From NCBI GenBank assembly GCA_010015655.1, contig ML976696.1, forward strand, positions 470,831 through 534,830: a stretch of DNA of 64,000 bases, read 5' to 3'. Both the position numbers and the translations under genes were made by a program. The number at the start of each line of letters is the position of its first letter. Within the stretch, counting starts at the first letter, position 1. This DNA is from Bimuria novae-zelandiae CBS 107.79. Lineage: Eukaryota; Ascomycota; Dothideomycetes; Pleosporales; Didymosphaeriaceae. This document shows, one piece after another, positions 1-11,828 of the stretch. Under the pieces are notes generated by a model that was not told the origin of the DNA, searched no databases, and was given only the letters and a program-made list of their open reading frames with translations.

Positions 1-493
1 GTTACGATCACAAATCCCACAGAAACAAAGGAACCAGACAATTACGCTAAGAGGATTTTCGTTAGCAAAATGACCAGAGTAAAGGAACATAAGGAAATAC
101 GGGATAGCTTAGGTTAGTAGTTACATAACAGGGTCCCGCATAACACGAGGCCCCGTGGGACCTTAAGGGTCCTAGGATCTTAGGATCTTAGCGTGACTAT
201 AATAATAATTTTTATAATAGTAAGGACTAAAATAGATAGTATATAATTTAATAATTCCTCTATACCTTTCCTACTCTTTATAGTTAACTTATTAACACTA
301 GGAGTAAATCTCTTATAATAGATTTATAAATTTCCTAGTAGTTATTTTATAGTTTATTATAGAATAAAATTATTTGCAAATAACTTTATTATTATCTCTA
401 GTTTTTAACTACTAAATATCTATAAGTTGCTTTATCCTTAACCTATCCTCTCCCTACCTAGAATAGGCTTAGGTACGTATAGTCCTTGTAACA
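1..493 (+). repeat. 5' LTR of element A (first base outside window)
   Basis: Matches 5713-6210 along its whole length. The repeat ends CA at 493. The right copy begins TGTTAC at 5713, so the first T of this copy would be base 0. In a hand alignment of the first 47 bases, 10 of 12 differences are C or G here against T or A in the right copy, the direction expected of RIP. Confidence 0.88.
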
Positions 494-1385
494 CTTTAAC
501 TACCTAAAAGTCTAAAATAATATAACAATACTATTAAGTACTACTAGCTTAGGGGTCTTAATAGGAAGTAGTGCTTCTAGGCTAACTATAAACTTAATAA
601 TATTACTTACTAATAAAGCTAATAGATTACGTTCTAGCTACTATAACTATAGGAAGAATATTCTTTAAGGTTCCGAAAATCTATAAAGGCAAATAAAAAG
701 GACTTAAAGCATTTCTTATAAATATAGAACTATACTACTAATATAATAAAGATATTTTTAGAACTAATTAGTCTAAAATACTGGTAGCAGGTATGTATAT
801 AAAGGGTAAGATAGCTAAATAGCTTTAATCCCTTACTAAGGATTAACAAAAAATAAAAATAAAATATTGGAGTGCAATAATAAAACTAAAAAGAGTTTTA
901 AGAACTAGACATCTTTTACGGAATAGATCTAAATTATATTTAAAGAAGTTAATAAGGAATAATAAGTTAAATGCAAGATATAAAGGCTTAAATAAATAAA
1001 ATTAGCTAGCGCCTATATAGCTAAGTTTAGACGCCTATAAGCTAAAATTAATTAGGATGACGTCTTACTTTAAGTAGCTTACTATAACAGGCTAAAAGAA
1101 AGCGTTAGGGATAAGTTTACTTATTCTAATAAGGTAGATAACCTAGAGAAACTCGTAAAGCTAGTTGTATAGATTAAAAATTAACTATATAAATAATAGT
1201 TAGAAAAGCAAGAGGGTAATCGCATCTAACATAATATTAAAAAAAGTTAGAAACTACGAAAGGGTCATAATAAAAAAAACGTAATAGCTAATAAAGCTTA
1301 AGAACAGAAAGTAAGGAAGTGGTAAAAGGGCTATAATAATAGAATATCTAACTAAGAGTAAAAATAACACTTTAATAAAAAAGCG

Positions 1386-1427
1386 TGCTAAGGATACAGA
1401 GAATAAGGTTATTTCTAAAAGAATTAT
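1386..1427 (+). pseudogene. gag CCHC zinc knuckle remnant, mutated by RIP
   Basis: In one frame this stretch has the spacing C-x2-C-x4-H-x4-C, but the second Cys, the His and the last Cys all read Tyr (TGC to TAC, CAC to TAC). CAA codons read TAA. Each change is a C-to-T or G-to-A transition. This marks the end of a decayed gag region that runs roughly from 660. Confidence 0.55.
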
Positions 1428-2568
1428 TTAAGAAATTATAAAGGATAAAGGATAAAGTAAAAAGATTAAATTATTTACGTAGTAATAGCTACGCCGCGGA
1501 CACTAACACCTATACTACTAAAAATAAATAAAAATAAAGTCTCTACTATAGAACTCGAGGTTCTAGAGACACTAGAAGAAGCGGAATAAAGGATAGTACT
1601 AGAATATAAGATCCCTTTCTAGTTATTAGAAAGAAAGTGCTAGATATGTAATAGCTAAATATATATACCCTAAGAATATACGCAAAAGATTAAACTTAAA
1701 AGTCTAAAAACTATACTAATCTATATGTTTGCTATAAAATACTCAGGAAATGTACTAGTACGAGGATAGTATGTTAAGATTTAAAAATAATATAAGAAGA
1801 TAGCCTAGTTCCTTTATAATAAAAAGAACTACTAACTATATTAGATAAAAATAGCCTAAGTAGTAATATTGCTAAGAGACCCTAAGTACAAGTTTATTAA
1901 TAATTATAAACTAATAATAAAGTACTATAAACATTTTCCCGACGAATAGTTACGACACTATAAGGAATTAGGATAGTAGAAATGCTTTAATAACAAATGC
2001 TAAATGCATAAAGTCTATAAGGAAGCCACAGGCTAGTACCCTAAAGGCATAAACTTAGAATTAATAGTAATTATAGGAAACTAATAGGCAAAGGGCGTAA
2101 GTTCTAATTACCTATAATAAATTAGGTGACTAGATTATAATAGGGATTGTCTGGAGCACCTATGTTAAAAAGAACAAATAGTAGTATTAGAAATTACACT
2201 ACTATATTATAATCTAACATTTTAAAAGTATCTAGTTACAGGATGCATACAACATGGAGAATCCTAAAAAAAAAAAAGGTCTAGCGAATTAAGAATACTA
2301 GGAGCACCTATAAAGCACTTTACTAAAAATAGTAAAAAAAGACTAAAACTAATACTAAGATAAATAAAACTATATAAATTTAGATTAAGAAAGTAAAGGC
2401 TTCCTAGGACCTTATTAAGTAGGCTAATAACAAGTTAGAAAACTAAGGCATCACTAGACAAAAGACCATACTAGTAGAAACGCAACTAAAAAGATAAAAA
2501 AGGTAAAAATATGCAAAGATAGCCTATAAGTAACTAAAGAAGTTATAATTAGTAGCTACTCAGTAATA

Positions 2569-2855
2569 GCGCTAATAGACCCTAGAGTAACTAGATATCT
2601 AATATCTCCTAAAATAGTAGAGAAATATAACCTGCCTTATAAAAATAAAGAGACACTAGTATAGGTAGAAATAGTAAATAGGACGTTATCTTAAGGATAT
2701 AGCAAAGGCTAGTTGCGTCTTAAAACAACGCTATTACCTATTAGTCTACATAAATTCTAAAGCTAATATAGCTTTACGATAATAGATCTTAAAAGGTTAA
2801 AAGTAATTATTAGTTATAACTAGCTTCTTAAACACAACCCTATTATTAACTAGTA
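2569..2855 (+). pseudogene. retropepsin-like protease remnant of element A
   Basis: One frame reads ALIDPRVTRYLISPK, matching the gypsy protease start (ALIDSGATxxFIS), and later a typical KHNP segment of retropepsin-like domains. Several CAG/CAA codons have become stops. The usual reverse transcriptase that should follow is missing: only about 80 bases separate this domain from integrase sequence. Confidence 0.6.
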
Positions 2856-2929
2856 AAGAAAACGCTACTTAGCTAAAAGCATTCCTTATTCTAGATTAAC
2901 TTATATAATACTACAGCATTCTAAAGATA

Positions 2930-3755
2930 ATTATTAGTAATAGAGACAAGTGTTTTACCTTGAACTACTAAATATTACTTATAGCACTTATTAAAATAAA
3001 ATGAAAATTATTAACAGCCTACTATCCACAGACAGACGGACAAACGGAACGTATAAATTAAATAATCGAGACATACCTACGCATCCACTACAACGACTAA
3101 AAGAATAACTAGATTTCTCTATCACTTATAGTACAACTAGTATACAATAATAAAGTATTAGTAGTAATATGATATATACTAATCTATATAAGCTACAAAA
3201 GGCACCTATATCTCTTTAATTAAATATTTCTTATAGTAATTAGGACAGAAAAAGCGATTAACATTGTAGAAACTATAAAAAAGATATATAAATAACTCTA
3301 ATTGTTTTTAAGAAAGCTTAATAGTAAAGCATTTCTTATATAAACTAAAAAAAAAAAACGGCACCTTAGCTAAAGAAGGGGGATAAAGCATATTTACCTA
3401 TAAAAAATCTCTAAACCTAAAAAAAGAAATACAAGAAACTAAATTATATTACGGTTAAACAATTTTTTTTTCTAAATAAGTATTACTAGTTAACTATTAT
3501 TTAGAACTACTACTAGATATAAAGCTATACTTAGTATTTTACGTTCACTAATTAGAATCCGCAGACCCTAAAACACTAGTTAAAATAACCTTTTATTACT
3601 AACCTAAGAAAGAAAATAAATTTAAAGTTAAATAAATACTCTAGCATACGGATTAGTCACGCACGTACCTTATTAAGCAAAAAGGATACTTATATAGTAA
3701 AAACACTTAGGAACTAGAGAACTACTTATAAAACTATTAAAAAATAATCTAATAA
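2930..3755 (+). pseudogene. integrase C-terminal half plus chromodomain remnant
   Basis: Bases 3014-3058 encode TAYYPQTDGQTERIN, the diagnostic motif of Ty3/gypsy integrase cores. An NRDKCFT segment precedes it. Around 3636-3755 a frame with several RIP stops matches a chromodomain (TYLIKQKGY followed by an NT.EL.NYL pattern). Integrase zinc finger and the first half of the core are absent, consistent with a deletion that also removed RT and RNase H. Confidence 0.75.
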
Positions 3756-4351
3756 TACTAGCGTACTATTACGTAATAGAAAAGGAAGGCTTTAACTAGA
3801 TCGTAGACTAGTCTATTACCTTAGCACCTAAAACAGTATTAGGATTAATTAATACTATTACTTAAGTAAGCTTCTTATAAGCCTTTAAGGTTTCTAACTT
3901 ATTTATTATAGATATACTATAATTAAATAACTTTTATTTTTTTTAACTTCTTGCGCTAATCACATAAGCGTGCTATTTTCTCTTATACTAGATAAGTACG
4001 CAAGAGCACTGTATAAGTAAGTTCTTCTTCTATCTAAAGTTTTGCTTCCTCCTTAGCTTCTAACTTTTCTAATCTTTCTAACCTAGCGTCTATTTTTAAA
4101 TAATCTAGTAAAAAAATCTATTCTGGCTCACAATTCTAATTACTATACTAAATATAATTTATGCACTTCGAGTGCAGCGACGATAGACTATAGGGCAACT
4201 ACTTATTAGTGTAGTACGTACACGCGACTATAGCGAACACGTAGTTTTACTTAAAATAATTAGCTTACAAATAATAGTATTAGGTAGATTAAAAAAGCAG
4301 CTTTATAGATAGTTAACTTATAAGGATAGTAAGCCTAGAGAGGGGAGCTAA

Positions 4352-4783
4352 TATTAAGATCTATTAAGATCTAATATAATATAAGCGGATTATTAGCACT
4401 TATCTATTCGTCTAGCTAAGAATACTAACTTAGTTATAAGTCACGTAATAAATTACGCATCCTAGAAGTATCAGGAATCGTAGAAGTATCTTAGTATATA
4501 AGACTTTAGGACTTATAGGACTATTAGGATTTATAGGATTAATGATATATATAGAAACATTAAGTATAGCCCTTTTATACTCGTGTTTAATCTAAGTTAT
4601 TAATCTATTATTTAACCCATACTTTAACTTTAGTTAATTTGTTTATAATCGCACACTACCTTTAATACTAATAACCCTATTAATATATGTAAGCTATTAA
4701 TAACCCTTTCTTACTTTATAGTACTCTTATCTAAGAACTAACCTTAGCCCCTTTAGGACCAGCTACCCCATAGGGAATTAATA
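4352..4783 (+). repeat. decayed LTR of a second family, embedded in element A
   Basis: This 432-bp stretch matches the solo LTR at 19707-20142 along its length, in the same orientation, but is far more AT-rich. Its ends read TA...TA in place of TG...CA, as RIP would leave them. A purine-rich run (4337-4347) stands just upstream, so it may be the 3' LTR of an element whose pol ends with the chromodomain at 3636-3755. I find no flanking target duplication. Confidence 0.65.
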
Positions 4784-4879
4784 CCTTTACTATTAGGTAT
4801 AATGATATATCTTATATTTTATAAATTACTTCTAAAAATAACACCCTATGACACTCTAGTTAAAACTAAGTTATATTTA

Positions 4880-5050
4880 GAAGATAATAAGTACAAGATT
4901 AAAGAAATAAAGAATCTAAAGATAATTTAGGATTAGCCTAAATACTTAGTTAAATTGAAGAAATAGCTAGAATAATATAATATTTAAAAACTAAAAGAAA
5001 ATCTTATAAACTATAAAAGATTATTAATAAATTACTACGAATAACACCGT
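4880..5050 (+). pseudogene. second chromodomain remnant
   Basis: A frame with RIP-type stops reads a KYLVK core followed by QYNI, LKENL and YYEQH blocks, the order of a retrotransposon chromodomain (KYLVKWKGY, NTWEP, L.NA.ELL..Y). It lies after the embedded LTR, so it probably is the true pol C-terminus of element A. Confidence 0.5.
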
Positions 5051-5698
5051 TAGACGAGAAATCGGCAAGGAAAGAAGAAATGAAAAAAAAAAAAAATTAA
5101 ATAAGGAAGAATTAGCTTATAACTAGCTTAAATTAGCCTTTAGAGGTGCGAGTTGCGATAGTTCGCCAATATTAATAGCAATTATACTCTTTAGATCCTC
5201 TTTCTCTTTTTTTCTCTCTATCGCTTCTATTACATTGGTAATACGAAGATCGTGCCAAGCGTAAGCGTGCTCCTTTTTCTTCACCTCTACTAACTCTTGC
5301 TTAAAGCGGGCAGCTAACTCCCTAGTAAGGCGTTTCTTACTCTTTTCCTTCTAAACGTGCTTCTAATCTTTCTTAGGGACCTATAGGCTACACTTAGCGT
5401 AGACTAAGATACAACTAGTATACTATCTAAATGTAGGATTTATAAAGCAACGTAGCTTTAACTTTTAATACTACTTATAACCTAATACTATTTTTAAACT
5501 TTAAAACTGTACTAAATCTACGTAAGCACAACGTTTCGCTATAAAAAATATTTTTTTAATCTAATTAGTAAAGTAAGGAAAATTAAAAGTAGGCTATAAT
5601 CTACCTTAAACCGTAGGTACGTATACCTTTATAAAAATTAACACTTACGCGCTAATAATATAGTAATATAATAAATAAGGTATTAAGATAATAGCATT

Positions 5699-5709
5699 AA
5701 AAGAGGGGA
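5699..5709 (+). other. polypurine tract of element A
   Basis: The run AAAAGAGGGGA ends three bases before the 3' LTR. It is the expected plus-strand primer site and fixes the element's orientation as plus. Confidence 0.7.
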
Positions 5710-5712
5710 TAG

Positions 5713-6210
5713 TGTTACAATTATAAACCCTATACAAATAAAGAAACTAAATAATTACGCTAAGAGGATTATTATTAGCAAAATACCTAAAGTAAAGGAA
5801 TATAAGAAAACGCGGAATAGCTTAGGTTTGTAGTTATATAATAGGGTCTTGTATAATACGAGGCCCTATGGGACCTTAAAGGTCTTATGGATTTTAAGGT
5901 CTTAGCAGGACTATAATAATAATTCTAATAATAGTAAGGACTAATATAGATAGTATATAATTTAATAATTCCTCTATACCTTTCCTACTCCTTATAGTTA
6001 ACATATTAACACTACGAGTATATTTTTTATAATAGATTAGTAAATCTCCTAGTAGTTATTCTATAGTTTATTATAGAATTAGATTATTAGTAATTAATCT
6101 TATTATTATTATTCCTAGCTTTTAACTACTAAATATTTGTACGGTGCTTTATCCTTAACCTATCCTCCCCTCACCTGGAACAGGCTTAGGTACGTATAGC
6201 CCTTGTAATA
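5713..6210 (+). repeat. 3' LTR of element A
   Basis: Begins TGTTAC and ends TA at the place where the 5' copy has CA, a single RIP-type change. It is more AT-shifted than the 5' copy at 1-493. RT coding remnants of a different element start at the very next base. Confidence 0.88.
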
Positions 6211-8668
6211 ACGGTATACTAGACGACTTTTATATAGCATAACTAGACAAGATTCTTATCTTCTTAGAAGACCTACTATAGCACGAGGAGCATATTGCTT
6301 AGGTACTAAGACGTCTTAGCAATGCAGGGCTTTAGGCTAATATTAAAAAAAGTAAATTTATAATAATAAAAATATAATTCCTTAGCCTTAGTATTCGTAC
6401 GTAAGGTATTTAAAAGAATCTAGAGAAAGTTACTACTATATAGAACTAGTTAGTATTTATTTCAGCTAAAGCTGTATAGTTATTTTTAAGTTTTTATATC
6501 TTTTACTAGACTTTCCTTAAAGCGTATTATTAGACTACCTATAAAGCTCCTTAAGAAGGGCGCTTAGCATGCCCTTAATAAGTAAGAACTTATAGCTTTT
6601 TAATAAGGTAAAGACCTTATACTATAAAATAATATACTTATTACTCTCCCTATCGCGTGATACGCATAGAGACAAATATACCTAATAGTATTATTATTAG
6701 CATACTTTTCTAGCTATAAGATAATAGACTATAGCGGCCTATATCTTTTTATTTTAAGATAATAAGTAGTCCGTAGATAAACTATAATACATATAATAAA
6801 GAGATGCTAGCTATAATTTATAGCCTTAAAGGGTAGTGATCTTATCTTATTGGTCTATAAATAATAGAGCTATTTAGCGCTATTACTAACTATTAAGCGC
6901 TAAATTACTTCTCTATTAAGCAAAAACTTACTCCTTAATAGATATACTAAGTAATAATAGTAGCTAATTTTAACTTAAAGCTTACCTACTAACTAGACAC
7001 TACTAACGTAGTGGCTAACGCGCTATTATGCAAGTAGGAGAAACTATAGACTTAAAAGAATAAGGATAAGGTAGCCTGTATAAGGACCTTCTTATAAGCT
7101 AAGTAGCTAGATATTAATATAATGTAAGAAGCTATAACTTAGCTTACTAATTTTATTACTTAATGATTACAGCGTTAGAGGATTAAAATTATTATAATAG
7201 ACATCTTTATAGCTTTCCCTTTTATAGAGGATCGCTATATCCTTATTAATTAAGTAATTAAAATAAACTAAAATTATAATAGATTACAAAAGCTGCTGGA
7301 ACTAGCTCTATCTAATAACTGAAATCTATAAAAGCTAAATAATTAAGATCTACTTTTATACTAAAATTAGCTAATTATGCTAATGGTTAGCTTTTTACAC
7401 ACCTACCTAATTTAAGTAGTCTACGCTATATAGCTTGCTACTTACTTTAAAAAAAAAGTTAGCTAAGCTACTTAGAAATTAGTACTACTAGCTAAATCTA
7501 GTAAAGGATATAGATACCTACGTTACTATCTATAAAACTTACTAATAGAGCTATACACCTTGCAACTGCACCCTAGGACTACTTAAGTTATTATTAATAC
7601 ATAAGTAAGTATATTAAGACGTTATAACATACTTTAAGTTATTTTTACCTAATAAGAAAGGGTATAATAATACCTTTATTATAATTAACTACTTAAGTAA
7701 GCACTGTTTCTTACTACCCTGCCACAAGATAACTATGATAGAATAGGCTATAAATATATACTATTACTATATCTGGCCCTGTGTATGGCCCGTCTAAGTC
7801 TATTATTTTTAATTAAGTCCTGTAGTTTATCTTAGCATTTATAAGCGAGCTATACTAACTTATAAGTATTAAGTAAAAGCTCTTAATAGCCTATTATTCT
7901 TATACTAATAACAATATAAAAATTATAAATTAGTACCTTAACTAGCGCCTTCGCCTATTTATTAACTACTACTAAAATAACTAGTCTAACCTACTATCCT
8001 ATAGAGACTAGGTTTTGGCTATACTGTCTTATAAGACTATAGGCCTCTTGTTATATAAAATTAAGTTTAGATATTAGCCTACTTACTATTAGGACTAGGA
8101 GGAGGAGGTAAGGACCTTAGCTACTACTTATAAGTAGATATAAAAAAAAATTCGTAGAACTACGCAAGAGTTTAATATAATACTATAAAACTAGCTATAA
8201 TGTTACAAGCTTAAGGAACCTAGACTATGGCACTATAATAACTAAAGATAGATAGAGGGAGGTGGATAAGGTGTACTATAGCTAGCCTGCGAGGACTTGC
8301 GGGGCCGCTTAGGTTAGCAGAGGTCACGTGATCACGATCCGCCAAGAACCAGCTTCGATGTCGGATTAAGGATAATCCGCTAAGGAATAGGACAATTATC
8401 GGATTACTTAAAAATAGAGGAATAAATAGACTAGTATATAGTATAATAAGTTTCTTATATTATTTCTTTCTTTATAGTTAACTTATATATCTTCTTTACG
8501 AGTACGTTTTCTAATATAAACTAATAGTTATCTTATTTCTTATAATATTAAATTATATAGCTACGCGCTAAGTTATCGCATTAACTTATACTACTAAATA
8601 ATTTATAAGACGCCTTATTACTTTACTACTCTAACTTAAATTAGACTAAGCAAGTGCACCTTATAACG
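6211..8668 (+). mobile_element. LTR retrotransposon B1, 3' part (RT, RNase H, integrase, LTR)
   Basis: Immediately after element A one frame resembles the catalytic end of a gypsy reverse transcriptase (an LD.ILIF core, then an HEEHI..VLRRLSNAGL pattern), followed by RNase H-like and integrase-like remnants up to about 8200. A purine-rich tract (8242-8270) precedes an LTR at 8272-8668. The element's 5' part lies left of the window, beyond element A, which inserted into its RT region. All frames are broken by RIP-type stops. Confidence 0.7.
8272..8668 (+). repeat. LTR of family B (left copy)
   Basis: Starts TGTACTATAGC and matches 18059-18454 end to end. About 30 bases upstream of it, including the purine-rich tract, also match those upstream of the right copy. 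It therefore looks like a 3' LTR of B1 that also serves as the left boundary of B2. Confidence 0.8.
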
Positions 8669-10011
8669 CTTTAATTACTTTATAGTATAATAGCTAGACT
8701 AAGCATGACCCTAGCTATTTTAGTAATTAAGTCTACTATTACCTTAAGCCTTTTAGCTTCTATGGTCTAGAACGTAGCCTCTAAATAAGTAAAATAAATT
8801 AAGGAACTATAAAGGCTTATAAAATAATTAACTAGTTAAGTTATAGTAACTTTTAAATAGTAACCTAAAATACCCTTACCTAACCCTTATAATAGATAAA
8901 TAGGACCCGAAACGTTTCTTACAAAAATAAAGTTATATATTTATTATAACTAAAAGATGTTCCTAACGGAATAGGACTAAATCCTAGTAACAGACATAAA
9001 TATAAAGGGTAAAACTAACTAATAGACGCACCCTATAACAAAGTAATATCTAGAATACGATAGTAATCTAGATAAATGTAAAAAACACGTAAAGGAAGCC
9101 TTTGCTAACTAGAATACGTTTAAAAAAGCTCTAGATAAAATGTTTAGCACCATTAATACGAAGTATTAGGCTAAATAATAGCTATAACATTTATAAGAAA
9201 TAAAATTAGCTAATAACTATATAGCTAAATTTAAATAGCACTAATCCCTAATCGACTAGGATAAGTCGTCACTTATAGTTATATACTATAATAGCTTAAA
9301 GGAAGAAGTTAAGGATATGCTAGTCTATACTCTAAGGACTATCTAACTAAAAGAACTATAAACGGATACTTAATAGGCTAATAATTAATTTTAGAAATAA
9401 CGCTAGGAGCGTAAAAATAAAAATTAAAGATTTATAAAAAAGAATAGTCCTGTCCTTATCTATCTAAAACAAGATTTAAATAGAGATATTATTATAACTA
9501 ATAAAGTCCGTTAGCACAAGAAGCAGACTAATAAGGATAAAAAGCCTAAATAAACTAAATAAAATGAGGGTACTATCTCTCCTAAAGAAAAGTAATAATA
9601 ATTAAAGAATAAAGTATGCCTTTGCTATAGAGAACAAGGACACTTTATAAAAGACTATAAAAAATAAAAGATAAAGATTAATATAACTAGCCACCTTAAT
9701 ATAGCAATAGCTACGTTTACCTTAGCCATAGACAAGGAAGGTCTCACACAGAAAATCTCTAATTAGATAGAGTAGGCAGAAGAATAAATAGTTTTATAAA
9801 AATATAAAATCTTTTACTAACTAGTAAATAGAATATACTAGATATATAATAGTAGAATATATTACCTACCTTAGTATACTAAGAAGATAATCGTACAAGA
9901 ACCGCATGCTTAGGACGTCTACTAGCTAGCTAAAAAGCTATAAGGGGTCTTAGCACGCTACCTATACTAAATTATAATAGTTGAATAATATACACGCGCA
10001 AAATAGTAGTA

Positions 10012-11828
10012 ACGTATCCGACAAGCGAGCGGTGCACCCCACTAAGTTTTTATAATACGTAACCTATTAATAATATTAGCTTAACTAACTACTATTTAAT
10101 TACCTTATAATGAAGGCGATGCATCCCTAGCTATCTTAGCTATTAATTATAAGTAAATCTAAAGTAGTAAACGCGCTACTACAACGTATAATGTCCTTAA
10201 AACTACGCTTTACTACTAACGCGCGGGCATTGCTACGCGACGTAATTATAAGCCTAACTTAAAAAACTTACTAAGCTAGAAGAGGAAGTAATTATTAGGC
10301 ACATACTTAATCTAGATTCGCGAGGATTTCCGCCCACGCTAGGGGCTATGCGAGATATAACAGATAAGCTACTTAGTAAACGAGGCGCTAGTAAGATTAG
10401 CGAAAAGTGGCCGTGCAACTTTGTTAAACAAATAAATTACTTTACTATATAATTTAATTAACTATATAATTAATAGAGAGCTCTATATAAGGATCTAGAA
10501 GCTATTAAGGCTTAGTTTAAGCTCATAGCACGTATAAAGGCTACCTATAGTATTTATAATAAAATACTATAACTTTAATAAGATTGGCTTTATAATAGGT
10601 AGGATATTAGTTTAGCTTATTATTATAAGCTTAAAAAGATAAAGTAGACCTAAGGCTATATAACTAAGTAATTATAAGTAAGTTATAGTAATTTATAAAA
10701 TTAACGCTACTAGGTAGGCGATCCCGCCCTTTATTATTTTTACTAGCTAGTATTACCTCTTTACCTAGTACTAGGATAATAATATACCACGCGACTAGGA
10801 TTTTACTATTAATAATAATAGCTAAACTACTAATAAGCTTAGCGTAGAGTAGATAAAGTACTTTATTAAGTATATAGTAAAGCGTAGGGTAGGGGCGCGC
10901 TAGCTACTTATACTTAATAACTATAAGAGCTATAACTTACTCGAATTCTAGTAGCTTTATAAGGAAAATAATATTTATACTTTTTATATACTACTATATT
11001 TATTATACCTCTTATAACTACTTAATATTAGCTACTTCTTGCTGTTAAAGCGCGCCTATAGTTGCTAAGTTAAAAGTCTAATACGCGACTATATTTAATA
11101 TATTATAAAACTAGAGTTCTTACTAGCCTTCTATATAGTTTATAAGTAAGTAATTATAAAGGATAATATCTGCGTAAGCTTTTAAGGCACTAGCCTAGTC
11201 TTACATAATTTAGAAATAGTAATATTAAAGCTTAACATAAAGCTTCGTACGCTAACGCCGCCTATACTAGAGTTTACCCTCTAAAAAGCTAAAATACTAA
11301 GTAACGCGCAAAAGCTAAAGGCTTAAATAATATTAATTTATAATAAAATTTAAAGGTACAAGAGTTTATTATCTGCTTTTATTATTAGGAGGCTTACTTA
11401 GCTTAAGAAAGGCTCTATAAAGGCAATGCATAATATTACGCTAATACGTAATTAAATTAAAAGTCTAAAGAAGCCTAATTAGGCCACCACGATATATAAA
11501 AAGAAAAAAACAAAAAGTAGATATAGTAGTGAGGCACCTTACCAAAGGCAAAGGCAAAGGAAATTATTACTTAAAAGAACGTAAAGTAGTAGGTAGAGGG
11601 TGAAATACGTTAGGATAAGGCGCGATTAGGTGTTAATTAGTAGGCTTTAACACGCTACAGCTACTATAAGAAGACTAGCTATAACGTGCAAACATGCAAG
11701 AAGGATACTATAGATACTATTTAATCTAGTATTATAATTATACACTATTATCTTATTGTGTTATTAAGATAGGTTATTATAAAGGCGTAAGAAGTTGGTA
11801 GGGTGTGCCGCTCACGTGCCAGACACGT
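10012..11828 (+). mobile_element. pogo/Fot1-like DNA transposon with TA target duplication
   Basis: Imperfect terminal inverted repeats of about 32 bp begin ACGTATCC on the left and end GACACGT on the right, flanked by TA at 10010-10011 and 11829-11830. The plus strand keeps a 55-codon open stretch (10264-10430) matching the pogo/CENP-B-type HTH region (LTKLEEEVIIRHI, then LDSRGFPP). Around 10900-11060 lie DDE-domain remnants (LLILNNYKSYNLLEF, later LLLKRAYS). The element is 1817 bp, sits inside retrotransposon B2, and its transposase is dead through RIP-type stops. Confidence 0.85.

Larger units (their letters stand above)
1..6210 (+). mobile_element. LTR retrotransposon A (Ty3/gypsy, RIP-destroyed)
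   Basis: Two long direct repeats (1-493 and 5713-6210) bound this stretch, and a polypurine tract lies just before the right one, so this is a plus-strand LTR retrotransposon. Its first base is cut off by the window edge. No long frame survives. In-frame fragments still show a gag zinc knuckle, a retropepsin, a gypsy integrase C-terminal half and a chromodomain, which points to a chromovirus-type Ty3/gypsy element. Reverse transcriptase and RNase H are not visible between the protease and the integrase, so it is internally deleted. A second decayed LTR (4352-4783) and a second chromodomain (4880-5050) suggest another element is embedded in its 3' half. It interrupts the reverse transcriptase region of element B1, which resumes at 6211. 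Confidence 0.85.
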
